64,000 bases of DNA from Diadophis punctatus similis (Eukaryota; Chordata; Lepidosauria; Squamata; Dipsadidae). A program made the translations under genes and the position numbers. The stretch spans positions 43,036,496 to 43,100,495 of the forward strand of contig JALIGW010000003.1 in NCBI GenBank assembly GCA_023053685.1, in the 5' to 3' direction. Position 1 is the first letter of the stretch, and every line of letters begins with the position of its first letter. This document shows positions 11,552-26,504 of this stretch, one piece after another. The notes beneath the pieces are model-generated. The model did no database searches, was not told the DNA's origin, and saw only the letters and a list, made by a program, of their open reading frames with translations.

Positions 11552-12086
11552 TGTTACATCCTGGCCATGGCAGGATAAATTTTAGCCTTGAGGATGAACC
11601 ATATTATGGCATTGTCTGGAAAAGAAAAGAGGGAGGAGAAAAGATGAAAAATCAGAGCTGTAACAATGTTCCACATGAACAGCAGATATAGTTGAATTTT
11701 TACTATATGAGTTCTAACCTCAAGAGGCATATTGGTCTCATGAGTTGTTTGTACATGTTAATAGGCCATGATTTTGGAGATATTGATATTACATTCTTTC
11801 TTGCATTGTGTGAGCAGGATTTGGACTGCAAAATAGGGGGATCTCAGATATATGGAAGCATCGTTCTGCTTTCTACTGTTGTAGCTATCTGTTGTCCACA
11901 GTAGCAGCCATCTGTTCCTGTTTCTATAACAGTTGAGTAATATTGTCACCAAAATGTCCAAAGATGTCACAGCAACATATAGCTACTCATAGGAATCGGG
12001 ACATAGTTATGATAATGAAAAGAAGAAGAACAAATTATTTCTACTTAATGACACCACAACTCTATCTTTTCATACATGCCTTTTGA
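11552..12086. other. No recognised feature
   Basis: Unremarkable AT-rich sequence. Overlapping short frames on both strands at 11692-11970 show no motif. Confidence 0.4.
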
Positions 12087-12840
<754 letters not shown>

Positions 12841-14036
12841 TAAATAAATCAAGGGATTTGTATTGTGATATCATGATATATCTTTCATGATGTATCCCCA
12901 CCAATACCCTGGATGCTTATGTAACCCCTGATTATATACTTGCATGAACAGAGATTATAAGTTTTCAACATTTGGCGAGATGAGCTAAGAAAGGTGCCTA
13001 GCCAAAGGACATAATGCAAGCCAATAAAATTTTCATTCTGCTGGAGTGGGATGATCAAGATAGTATGCAAAGAATAATAAGACAAATGTATTAAAAGAAA
13101 ATATTAATTAAGAGCTCAGCAGAAGCATGAGTTATGAAGCAGAAGATATTGTAAAAGGGTTGCATTGAAATCTACAGTTAAAGCTGTCAGAAGCTTAAGA
13201 TTTTGATATGGAAACTTCATGTTCTAAGACATGAACCCTAATCTAGCCTAAGATCTGGAATTGTGTGATCTCAACTCTCTACAGCTCTCTCTTCAAATGG
13301 CTCATCTCCCTTTTTCTTTCTCATCTCCCATAGTGCTAATACTGAATGCCAAGAACTGTCTGTATGCTTTCTGTCTCCTCAACTCCATGCCTTTGGTTCC
13401 TTGTTTTAAATTTCTCATTCCACAGATCTCTGATCCCCTCTTTTGGCTTCCTTGATTACAAAGCCTTTGCTATCTTCACAGGAACAATGGGAATTTATGC
13501 ACAAAGGGATGAAAAAAAAACATTGAAAACATACCTTTTTTGTTCAGGTTTCTATGGGAACTACTCATGTATACCATGTGCACAGACTAAAAACTCTAAA
13601 GTATGCAAATTAACTCTTTAATATATATATTTTGCATTCTCATGGGGTTGTGCCATAGCAATTTGATCATAAATTTAACATTCTACACACAATTATCGCT
13701 TTTTAACCCAATATAAGTAGCTCAACCCATAGGGTGTGAGAGAGATGAGAAAGCAGAGAAGGCAGAACAAGCTTGTGGGAAGTCTTACAATATACTTAGT
13801 GTGTATCTATAGTCCTCCTATTCAATCGCAGCTGCAGTTGAAGCTGCATGCAAGTTGGGGATGCTCTTGATCTTTGTCCAGAGACAGTTGCAGGACACTT
13901 GTGTTTACATGAAATAAAATCAACGCTTGAAAGAGAAAGCTCTATCCCTTTCCATTTCTGCAGCCTGGCAGCACTTCCCAAAACAGTTATGCAGAATAAC
14001 TAGAGGGAGCTCTTTCTCCTGATTGTTCTTCATGAA
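12841..14036. other. No secure feature; possible decayed LINE segment
   Basis: A weak KTLKTYLFCSGFY-like peptide on the plus strand near 13513-13560 resembles the L2 C-terminal tail. It is too short to call. The rest is unremarkable. Confidence 0.3.
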
Positions 14037-14048
14037 ATGTCGTCATCG

Positions 14049-14106
<58 letters not shown>

Positions 14107-14107
14107 T
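14037..14107. repeat. (ATC)n microsatellite at the 3' end of the R4/Dong element
   Basis: About 22 trinucleotide units, with two CG-containing variants at the left edge. On the minus strand this is a GAT-repeat tail immediately after the LINE 3' untranslated region, so it is likely the element's own tail. Confidence 0.9.
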
Positions 14108-16824
<2,717 letters not shown>

Positions 16825-17560
16825 TCGTCCACCATTCTTTCAAGGTTGGAGAAAAAGTTCACTGGGGTACTTTTGGGGAGAATAAAGGCAGAGTGTTTTA
16901 GGAGGGGAAGGCTGGTTCCTTGCCAGTTCCCAGAAAAGTATATAGATGGTATTTCAAAGGCTACATCATCTTTGTGGGCAAAAGGCTACTACAAAAAGGG
17001 TACTATTTCATTGAATTTCTCCTCGGACAGGAGAAATTTCCAGCTTTTTGTCATATATGGGGCTCACCATTAAAAGTGGAAGTAGGATTTAAGTAGTTTT
17101 CCTTCAGTATTTTGTGCTGCAGAGCTCTAAGACATTGTGGAAAGAAAAAGAAAAGCAATCACAATAATTAGATAATTAAATCGTACTTGCAATGAAATGG
17201 AATATAATACCATGGTTGGATAACATTTTTCTGTATGTTTATTTAAAGGATAAGAAAAATATTTTTGGAAATCTAAGACTTATTTTCATCATATTTATTT
17301 ATTTAGCATATGCATTTTCATCTTTTACTTCCAGAACAACCAATTAAGAACTTCAGAAGCTTTCCATATCTGAATGAGTTGTTTGTGACTTCCTTCCCAA
17401 TTAAAGTCACCAAACCATCACTTGGAAAGCATTTATAACTTCTTCAAATTGGAGACATGTGAAATTTCCCAATAATTTGTTTCCTGAGTCCTATGATCCA
17501 CTGACTTTCATTTCCTGGTTACTATGTAGTATCTCTGAAACATGGGCATCCATTGGGTGG
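16825..17560. other. No recognised feature
   Basis: Mixed-composition sequence next to the CR1 truncation point. I see no family or frame that I can support. Confidence 0.45.
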
Positions 17561-17568
17561 GCAAGTGG

Positions 17569-17835
17569 AGGGGCATCTAGGACAAGGCTCTGCAGCCAAC
17601 TCGCCATGGCCATCTCGCTACAGCCATCTTGCCTCAGCCATCTCACTGTGGCCAACTCACCATGGGACAACTCGTCACGGCCAATTCGCTATGGGACAAC
17701 TCACCACAGAACAATCCACATGGGATAACTCAACATGATAAACTGTTTGTGTCAAAGAAGCAGTGGCAGATAGTATTTATTGTGTTGAGTTATCCCACAT
17801 GGATTGTCCCATGGCAAGTTATCCTATTCTGAGTG
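17569..17835. mobile_element. Foldback element built from 14-bp repeats, copy A
   Basis: The left arm is a chain of about 14-bp units with a core like GCCAACTCACCATG (17592-17735), including GGACAACTC variants. The right arm (about 17783-17828) carries the reverse complement (GTTGAGTTATCCCACATGG). Between them lies a unique spacer (about 17735-17782). The outer end GGGGCATCTAGGACAA resembles the inverted right end of copy B (CAGGGGTCTAGGACAA). There is no coding capacity and no clear target duplication. I do not recognise the family; the architecture is that of a foldback transposon. Confidence 0.65.
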
Positions 17836-18087
17836 GAAGCAAAGTCAAAGTGTATTTCATGAGTTGCAATGTCAACTCCTTCTCTTATGTTACTGTAGGT
17901 GATGTTGGGATACATGTAAAAAAGGATGGAGCTTATGCTATAACATCACAATGTATGTTTCATTATTTTGATGCCATCATGGCTATCTGGGGACACCCAT
18001 GACCTTTAACAGGTCAGAGATCACAGGACCAATAAAGGTATTAGAGTGTCTCTTCTTCCATTGTACCAAGAAATGTAAAGGTTACTA

Positions 18088-18456
18088 CAGGAATGGATTC
18101 CACTTACCTCCAACACCGGTTTGCATCGCGACGTTTCGCGCGTGCACGTTTGTGCAATTTGACTTCCGCACATGCTCAGTAGCAGGAATCAGTCCGAAAC
18201 ACAGCTGAGGAGCTGATCAGCTGTGCTTCAGGCAAAGAAATAAAGGTCAGTATTAACCCGGGGGCGGGTGAGAGGGCCCTTTTTCAAGCAGCAGAAGAGG
18301 AGAAGCCATCCAAACACGGAAAGATTCGCAAAAAAATAAATAAAAAAAGATGGCGGCGCCCACAGACTGACACCAACAGAATCGGATCTGTGACATCACC
18401 AGCGGGTTGCTACAGGTTCGGTTGATCTGGTCCGACTCGGGAGGAACCCACCCCTG
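18088..18456. mobile_element. Non-autonomous hAT element (CAGNGGTGGGTTCC family)
   Basis: A perfect 8-bp duplication, GGTTACTA, flanks it at 18080-18087 and 18457-18464. The right end read backwards is CAGGGGTGGGTTCC, and the left end CAGGAATGGATTCC is a mutated match. The interior is GC-rich with a CACAGCTGAGGAGCTGATCAGCTGTG palindromic region near 18200-18226. There is no transposase. Family members are at 26171-26496, 40237-40427 and 46040-46344. Confidence 0.88.
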
Positions 18457-18739
18457 GGTTACTACCTTATTACATTTATTACATTATTTATTACACCTTA
18501 TTACAGCAATCAGCGGTCATTTCCACACTGCTTCTGTACTTGATGCACATAAAAATGAGATTTGTTACATCTGATATTTTTATTCAGAATTATGATATTA
18601 ATAGCACTGAATGAAACATGCATTGTGTCAATGCCTTTGCCTCCACTAGCCCTCACAATGGTTGTCCATGTTTCAGAGATACTGCACAGTAGCTAGGAAA
18701 TGAAGTTCATTGAATTCCTAAGAGTATTTGAATTACATG

Positions 18740-18969
18740 TAACACAATGTAGTGGTCTAGAGGTGAAGACTCTTGCCTCCCACTCAGAAGGTTGAGAGTT
18801 CAATCCTAAGCAGCGACAGATGTTTCTCTATCAGGGCGCAAAGAGAAAATATCTACTGTGAACTCCACATAGGCATCAGGGACAGCTGGCCAGTAAATGC
18901 TCTGCTCCATTCAGTCACCCCTACCACCCCGAAGCAAGAGATTACAAGGTCGTAAAAAGAAAAAAAAAT
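18740..18969 (+). mobile_element. tRNA-derived SINE with A-rich tail
   Basis: The head GTAGTGGTCTAGAGGTGAAG and the downstream GAGTTCAATCC fit the A and B boxes of a tRNA-derived pol III promoter. The body (GGCATCAGGGACAGCTGGCC, GTAAATGCTCTGCTCCATTC) ends in GGGTCGTAAAAAG-type sequence and poly(A). Near-identical decamers GAATTACATG (18730-18739) and GAATTTCATG (18970-18979) may be the target duplication. It is not a functional tRNA because the body does not fold as a cloverleaf. Confidence 0.7.
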
Positions 18970-18979
18970 GAATTTCATG

Positions 18980-19434
18980 CAAACTGACATCCATGGTTTT
19001 CTGATTTTGTTTAATGTGGCTCACTTAGATTTTAGACTAAGGTGTGACGCATATATTAAAAAAAACAAATGAAAGGAATATCATATTAACATTGTTTGGT
19101 TACCTGTAATTAACTGTTAACTATAATATTAAGATATATGTACCCTAGATTCTTAAATAAATTGAAATCTGTATGCATTTTGAAATGATGCATTGGACTA
19201 TAGCTACACACCATTTCCCCCGAGAATAACTACATAATCCATACAGTAAATAAAATTAATGTCAGAGCCTGGAGGTTTACTTTTCAGCATGCTAGTTTCT
19301 GACTGAATTTAATTTAAAATTATTACTTTTAAAAACCAGAAAGTCCTTGTAAACACCAAGAGAAGTATTTGCAGGTCTCTTGGTGTCCATAAGCAGCAGG
19401 CTGGCAATCCTAGGTCTCAAAAGATGCCTGCAAG
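18980..19434. other. No recognised feature
   Basis: AT-rich sequence with no family or motif that I can name. Confidence 0.45.
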
Positions 19435-19436
19435 TA

Positions 19437-21001
19437 CACTGTGTGCACAATTATTAGGCAAGCTGTATTTTTGAGGATTACTTTTATTATTGAACTACTA
19501 CAGTGCTCTAGGTCAATCCAAAATGTTAATAAACCTCAAACCTGAACATTTAAAAAAGTAAAAGTGAGGTTATGGCTTTCTTAGGAAAATATCTATGTGT
19601 GCACAATTATTGGGCCATTATTAGTGTGCAGAATTATTATGCAACTAAATGAAAAATGAAAATTTTCCCAGCTCACTCATTTATTTTCATCTGTTAAAGT
19701 GAGAATAATAAAGAGACTCAAAATGTACAAATAAACATTTCTGACAGTTCAAAAAAACATATCAGTGACCAATATAGCCACCCTTCTTTTCAATAACAGT
19801 CATAAGCCGTCCATTCATGGAGTCTGTCAGTTTCTTGATCTATTGATGATCAACTTTTTGTGCAGCAACAACCACAGCCTCCCAGAAACTGTTCAGAGAG
19901 GTGTACTGTTTTCCTTCATCATAAATCTCCCATTTAAGAAGGGCCCACAAGTTCACAATAGGGTTTAGGTCAGGTGAGGAAGGGGGGGCATGTCATTATT
20001 CTTTCATCTTTAAGGCCTTTATTAGCTAGCTGCGCAGTGGAGTACTTCGATGCATGCAATGGAGCTTTGTCCTGCATAAAAATCATTGTCGGATTTTGAA
20101 AGATGCAGACTTTTTCCTGGATCACTGCTTGACGAAAGTGTCTTCTACAAACTGGTAGTAGGTTTGGGAGTTGATTTTGAGTCCATCTTCAACCTGAAAT
20201 GATCTAACTACCTCATCTTCAATAATACCAGCCCATACCAGTACCCCACCTCCACCTTGCTGGCATCTGAGTTGACCTCCACCTTGCTGGCATCTGTGCC
20301 CATTACTGATCCAGCCACAGGCCTATCCATCTGGTCCGTCAAGGATCACTCTAATCTCATCAGTCCATAAAACCTTTGCAAAATCTGTCTTCAGATATTT
20401 CTTGGCCCTGTCTTGTCATTTCAACTTCTGTTCAGTAGTTGTAGAATGTCAGCCTTCCTTACCTTGGCCATGTCTCTGAGCATTAAACACCTTGTACTTC
20501 TGGGCACTCCAGGTAGGTTGCAGTTCTGAAATATGACAGCACTGGAGGATAATGGGTCCCTGGTAGCTTCATATTTGATTCTTCTTAAATCTTTGGCAGT
20601 TAAGGTGCGTATTTGTCTCTCAACACCTTTCTTCCACACCTGTTGCCTATTTGCAACAAAATGGTTGATGGTTCTGTGATCACGCCCCAATGTCTTAGCA
20701 ATTTCAAGAGTGCTGCATCCCTCTGAAAGACTTTTTACAATTTTTGACTTTTCAGAGTCAGTTAAATCTCTTTTTTAGCCCATTTTGCCTGAGGAAAAGA
20801 AGCTGCCTAATAATTATGCACACCTTGATATAGGGTGTTGATCTCCTTAGGCCACACCCTCACTCATTACACAAATACACATCACCTGATATGCTTATGC
20901 CAACTAAGCATTCAAGTTTATACAGGTTGGAGGTGGAAAATATGCATAAACATGATGATATGGTCAAACTACTCACTTGCCTAATAATTGTGCACATGGT
21001 G
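19437..21001 (-). mobile_element. Tc1/mariner-type transposon, 1.57 kb, both ends present
   Basis: Both ends carry GTGCACAATTATTAGGCAAG in inverted orientation (right end with CACATGG outside it), and TA dinucleotides flank at 19435-19436 and 21002-21003. The length, TA target and encoded transposase remnant all fit Tc1/mariner. Only terminal repeats of about 26 bp are needed for recognition in this group and both survive, but the enzyme gene is broken. Closely similar elements are widespread in fish, frogs and squamates. Confidence 0.88.
19762..20783 (-). pseudogene. Broken Tc1/mariner transposase
   Basis: The ATG at 20783-20781 is followed two codons later by a TAA, then by LTDSEKSKIVKSLSEGCSTL and LGRDHRTINHF, the paired-type helix-turn-helix that binds the inverted repeats. 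The frame stays open to 20421 (LTAKDLRRIKYEATRDPLSS, then LPGVPRSTRC). Beyond that, the DDE catalytic part towards 19762 is recognisable but frame-broken. A 27-bp in-phase duplication (21-bp matching copies at 20249-20269 and 20276-20296) disrupts the catalytic half. The stop codon reads GGYIGH-stop. This is a dead copy. Confidence 0.8.
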
Positions 21002-21003
21002 TA

Positions 21004-21811
21004 TATACAGCCACTATAAGTCTCTGGAGATGGTTCACTGTCCCAGAACAACTCTACAGATGTAATGCATTTGGAAGCAGAAAAGGAATTATTGAGTTAC
21101 TAGCTCTGCAACAAAATAAATCTCATCTGAAAGGTATCCATGCAAACAATTGCAAAGCCAGTGCTACAAGCTGGAGAAAAAGGTGAACAACAACTAGAGG
21201 ACACTTGAATAAGGGATGAGTAATTAAGATCAGAAACTGCTTAATAGGGAGTTCTTGAAACAAGCCATCCCAGAATTAGTTAAGACTAAAATGTTATTTG
21301 AATTATGCATATTTAATCTTGTTTGAGAAGACAAGCAGACTTGTAACATGCCCGAGATTAACATGATGCAGTAGGAAGAATTTGGACAATCAAAACCTGC
21401 TAGAGAGAATAGTGTGATATTCTGTCCTTACGTAATCAACCGAACTGTATATTTTGAGTATGTTCTCTCATTTTAGCTTCATATAGGAGAAGGGCAATCT
21501 TTAGTCTCCAAAGCTTAGAGGGCATCAATGCTATTCCTCCTTGCAAATCATTATAAAAAGTGCAAATGTTTGCATTGGCAGGTGGTAGCATTACAAGTCA
21601 GTGTGGTCTGAAATGCCATATACTCATGAGCCATTGTACAACAGTCAGGTCATGCCAAAAATATCGTGGGACATTCTGTGTCACCATCATAGCCAGAGAG
21701 GGACAATGCTGACAGAGAACATCTCCAGGTGCTTACTACAGATAGTTCTTATGCCCATTAGTCTAGCACTGTTTAAATCTGAAAAAAAAGGGACTGATGA
21801 TGGGTTCTCAT
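21004..21811. other. No recognised feature
   Basis: No family, motif or credible frame was recognised. Confidence 0.45.
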
Positions 21812-22100
21812 ACTTATCACCATTGTTGCATTCTCCTGGTCACCTGATCAAAATTTAGGCACTTGACCACGTGTATTTATGACTGTTGCAGTATTTCAGG
21901 GTCATGTGATCACTATTTGTTACCTTTCCAGGAGTCTTCCAAGAAGTAAAGTCAATGGGAGAAGTTGTATTCACTTACTGTAACAACAAAGGCAAAAATG
22001 GACATAAAATCAGGCCTGACTTATTTAACACCTGCATCGCTTAGCAACAGAAGTTCCATTTCAACTGGAGTCTCGAGTCAAGGTCTACTATATGCAGGTA
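21812..22100. mobile_element. Tigger/pogo-like MITE, reversed and diverged copy
   Basis: In reverse orientation relative to 10763-11157 it retains GGTCACCTGATCAAAATTT, GGGTCATGTGATCAC, AAGTCAATGGGAGAAG and CGCTTAGCAACAGAA. It ends in a decayed GTCAAGGTCTACTATATGCAGG terminal region. No TA target can be shown. Confidence 0.6.
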
Positions 22101-22423
22101 TTTTTGTAAATATGACATTGGATAAGAAGAGAAAACTTCCCTTGACCCCTGGGCTTGAATCACAATTGAAATTTAAAATCTATGTTCTCAAACAAAAACT
22201 AAATGGAACCAGAAATACTTTGTTTTAATTCAGCATTAGTTAAAAATACTATTTTTTGCTTTCCACTGGCTGTGTTTTAAGAGAAAGACATACACCACCA
22301 TTGTTCAAAAGCATGGAAACTTTAGGTAGTATGGTATATGCATTTTCCTGTGTCCTCATGAAGTCAAGCAAAATACCCAGAAGTGATATGACTAAGCAAT
22401 CCAGAAACCATTACACATTACAT

Positions 22424-22905
22424 TTATAATTCATAGAATCTTAACATAATAGCATTGAAATAAGCCTTCAATGCAGAGTCAAAAACTGCACAATTCCACG
22501 CTGAACTATAAGAAGGTTGCAAAAAGCATCTGAGATTTGTGAAGTTCGATTTCTGGACAGAGCCATACACTGGTACACAATCATTCAGGTTTCCTTCTCT
22601 TAACAATATTGTGAACTTCTCACAAACAAGCTCCATTAATTGTCTAATAACCGGATTAATTAAAGACACTGAAAGTAAACAGCAAGAATGTAATTTCCCC
22701 TTGATTGCCATGTAATAGCAGGGAAGACGACCTCATTTGCATATGGAAAAGTACCATTGACATAGGCAGCATGATCACCAATAACAATTTATGGAAGAAA
22801 AATGTTCTCCTGGGACACAATGACCCCTACTGAATTTCTCTTCTGGCCCAGCTGTTGACAATTCCTTACCCTAGCTTCATCTGCCAAGCTCATGTTTAAT
22901 TAAAG
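22424..22905. promoter_or_regulatory. Candidate conserved enhancer-like block
   Basis: The block is repeat-free. It contains a POU octamer (ATTTGCAT, at about 22735), paired homeodomain cores (CATTAATTGTC, GGATTAATTAAAG) near 22630-22665, and a further TTTAATTAAAG near 22895-22905. A 95-codon minus-strand frame here has no known motif. Such clustering is typical of developmental enhancers, but conservation is not visible from this sequence. Confidence 0.3.
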
Positions 22906-23869
22906 AATGATAGTGTCATTATAGAAAAATAGCTTTCAGCTATTTATTAGAAAAAACATTTATACCACTGGTGTGAAGGTTAATCAGCTCAAATATAAGC
23001 AGATAATAAAAATAACAAATTTTTTTCTACAAAATTACATCTTTCATTGTTAGCTTGTGGTTGGTTGGAAAGTCTTACGGCTGAAAAATGAATGAATCTC
23101 AACTGTTATTTGTGATAGTTATATTCTACTGAACTGCACCTCAAATGCCTGGTGGTTTACAATATAACCAATGAAAACGTCATGCAGCTAATGCAAAACA
23201 TAAAGTGAATAAACTATCCCGCTATCCTAAAATCCATTAACTGATTGTAACTGTTTTCTTATTCAAAAACTTGAAGGACATCTGAAATAGGACAATATTT
23301 TCACAGGTTGAAAGTGCTAGATTAGAGAAATGAGGCATGTGGTCTGATTAAAAGTAGATCAGTTTCCTTGTTATCTATAATACATAACTGGCTAAAGGAG
23401 TCTTAGTTTCTATCATCATAATAATTTAGCCCAATGCTTAAGTGGCTGAGTTCAGCTGCTATTTTCATGTCCCATAATTTTTTGTTCTGAAGATTGTGAT
23501 AAAAAGGAGGGCACTTCATGGTTTGAGTGTCCTCTGAGCACTGCTTCTAACTCTTTTTGCTGCCAACAAGCCACTGGATTCCCTATAATTTAAGTAGACC
23601 ATGATTATAACCAACTTGGTCGATATAGATAGTTAGCTGCCCATTTACCTGGAAGTTAGCACCACTGAATTCAATAGCACTATATGTATTCTTGAATAAG
23701 TACTCTATAGAATTGTGCCAAGAACCTCTGCTATATCAGCACTAAGACAATGGATTATATTGTCCAAGAAAAGAATGGGCTTCTATGACTATAACAAGCC
23801 TTTGGTATATTCAGTTCTTCCACAGTATTATGTGACAGATCTATACAGGATAAAACAACCTGTAAAAAA
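22906..23869. other. No recognised feature
   Basis: AT-rich sequence without an identifiable repeat or frame. Confidence 0.45.
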
Positions 23870-24093
23870 AATTTGACTTCAACAACAGAGTGGTCAATGC
23901 CTGGAACACATTACCTGACTCAGTAGTTTCTTCCCCAAACCCCAAAAACTTTAACCTTAGATTATCTACCATTGACCTCACCACATTCCTAAGATGTCTG
24001 TAAGGGGCTTGCATAAGTGCACAATCGTGCCTACCGTTCCTGTCCTAATGTACCCATATATTCATACTCTTGTACTCATAATCATGCTTGTAC

Positions 24094-24216
<123 letters not shown>

Positions 24217-24272
24217 CATACAATCATGTTTATACTTTGTTTATACTTTGCTTGTAATCATATATGCTTGAC

Positions 24273-24277
24273 AAATA

Positions 24278-24309
<32 letters not shown>

Positions 24310-24314
24310 AATAA

Positions 24315-24373
<59 letters not shown>
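24273..24373. repeat. (AAAT)n tail microsatellite
   Basis: Tetranucleotide tract with a short AAT-unit patch, continuous with the CR1 3' end. Confidence 0.93.
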
Positions 24374-24375
24374 AA

Positions 24376-25029
24376 AGAAGTGCAATATGTATTACTTTCC
24401 CCATCTGACTGCTGTAGGAACCCAACATTGTTCTCTAGTTCCTGACTGTGAATTCTGATTGCCAGAAATATTTAGATTTTAAACCAACAAATTGGCAATT
24501 CTGTGAACATCGATGAATGGACATCTGAACATTGGCAGAGTTATCTGAAGTATTTTCACCCCTTCATCAAAAAGTATGAGCAGCCATATCTGTATGACTA
24601 ATGAACTTTCTCTGAATTAGCTACAGTCACCTGTAATTAGCCATCTGCTACTGCTCAAGCTACTTTGACAGATTATTCCAAGCCAGAAGTCCAGTGTTAA
24701 TTTCTGCCAAGGTTAGACTAGTTTGTATAGTAAATAAGCTCAGGCAGACTGGGCTCAGTCTAGTATAATTGTGTAACACCTTGACAATATACAGAATTCA
24801 TATTTTTTACTCTTTAAGTTAGACTATTTTCTTCAGTGAAAACAGAAGTTTTCTATTCAAACATAATACAAATTCATAAACCAATCATGGTTTAATATAT
24901 GTGAACCGATCCAATGGCTATACCAATAAAAAAATGTAAGCATTAATCACTTGCATAAAACATGTTATTTTATTTACTATTTTCTCTTTGGGTTATACTT
25001 GATTTGATTCAAGGTTTGTGCAACCCTAT
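24376..25029. other. No recognised feature
   Basis: No family, motif or frame that I can support. Confidence 0.45.
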
Positions 25030-25262
25030 GTTTGTGTGTGAGTATTTGTGCCTTTGAGTCTTGCATTGTATCCTGGCATACCCACCTGGAACAAGTCCTT
25101 GAAGTTTTCTTGACAAAAGTTTTGGAAGTGGTTTGCAATTGCTTCCTTCCTAGGGCAAGAAAGAGCAACATGAGCAAGATGACCCAGCTGGCTTTGTACC
25201 TTAGACTACAACTTCCAGACTCCTGGTTTCTAGCCTGATACCTTAACTGGCTCTCTTAGGCA
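25030..25262 (-). mobile_element. tRNA-derived SINE, diverged (Sauria-like body)
   Basis: Read on the minus strand it shows the GGTATCAGGCTAGAAACCAGG head, then GTACAAAGCCAGCTGGGTCATC and CCTAGGAAGGAAGCAATTGC. The last block, AAACCACTTCCAAAACTTTTG, matches the plus-strand SINE at 37325-37546. The 3' end is decayed. Confidence 0.6.
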
Positions 25263-25720
25263 GTCTTAGTATCTGATTAAGCCATGTACCCAGAAACACT
25301 GTTTACTGTAAACAGTTCATTCTTGCAGTGAAACTGGCATTCTTACATGGTAGCCGAAGATGAACTGGCAAATCTGGTTGGCTGCCAGAATAACCTAGTC
25401 TGATAGAAAAACACAGTGCTCTCAGGCACCACTTCTATGAACCTCTCATGTATGAAATTTTGGAACATTTAGAAAGTAAGATAGTATTAAAGTGATCTAA
25501 CGGTGATTTTCCAAGCAGCAATCTGACAATGTTGTGCAAATGCATACAGTACTATAGTATACCATGTTTGCTTATACATCTTGGGGGAAAAAATGACAGA
25601 TTCAGTTTTGCGGTAGCACATTGGCCCTTCTTGTTTGATAAACGAAGGAAAAAACCTGGTAGTCTTCTCAGGCCATCATCCTCTTTGTCAATTTCTTGGT
25701 CATGCCTGGGGGAAATGCCA
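25263..25720. other. No recognised feature
   Basis: No family or motif recognised. Confidence 0.4.
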
Positions 25721-25721
25721 T

Positions 25722-25882
25722 TAACCGCTGAGATCTTGCTGCTCTTTGACTTTGGTTATTTGGTTGCAGACATTTCATCACCTGATTAGGTAACTTTTGG
25801 TTTTGGTGAAATGTGCAGCTATAAAAATGTGATAAATAAACAAACAAGCTCAGATATCACCAAGGATTACACAGTTCAAATC
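25722..25882. repeat. Palindromic repeat, diverged copy (family of 30961-31101)
   Basis: The left half (TTGGTTGCAGACATTTCATCACC, TAGGTAAC) and the right half (TGGTGAAATGTGCAGC, then AAGCTCAGATATCACCAAGGA) align with the better copies. The centre is shorter and the right arm is interrupted by A-rich sequence. Confidence 0.5.
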
Positions 25883-26170
25883 TAAGCTACATATATTCTC
25901 CTCTATTGGATGCCATTAATTCCTTATGCCAAATGCTGCAAGCTTGCATAGTCAGATGCTACCAAGAATGGTGATTATTTTGTTCTCCACCTTCCTTTCT
26001 TCTCTAGCCAAAAATCCTTGTTCCACTTTCACCATAGTGTCTGTCTCCAGCTAAGCTATGCATGTGAAAAATACCCACTTTTTCCATGTGTATAAATGGG
26101 TATAAACCTTTAAACTTCCTGTCTGTACAGTGACAAGAAGCTTACCCTTACAATTAAAATGCCTGCTGAT

Positions 26171-26496
26171 CAGAGGTGGGTTCCTCCCGGTTTGCACCGG
26201 TTCTATAGAATCGGTAGTAAACCAGTGGTGACATTACAGAGCCAGTTCTGTTGGTGCCAGTCCATGGACGGTGCCATATTTTTTTTTGGAATTTTTTTTT
26301 ATTTTATTTTTTGGAATTTATTTTTTGGAATTTTTTGTTGGTTTTTGCTTCTGCGCATGCACAGAAGCTGAGTTTTCAGCACTGTGTATGCGCACATGCG
26401 CCTGCACAATATGGCCACCCGGCATGCAATGCGCACACAGCCATGCGGCGTGGGAGGAAGCAAACTGGCGGCAAGGCAAGTTAGAACCCACCCCTG
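26171..26496. mobile_element. Non-autonomous hAT element (CAGNGGTGGGTTCC family)
   Basis: Perfect target duplication CTGCTGAT at 26163-26170 and 26497-26504. Ends are CAGAGGTGGGTTCC and, read backwards, CAGGGGTGGGTTCT. A T-rich stretch with repeated TTTTGGAATTT (26278-26345) sits in the middle, followed by GCGCATGC-rich sequence. There is no transposase. Confidence 0.9.
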
Positions 26497-26504
26497 CTGC
26501 TGAT

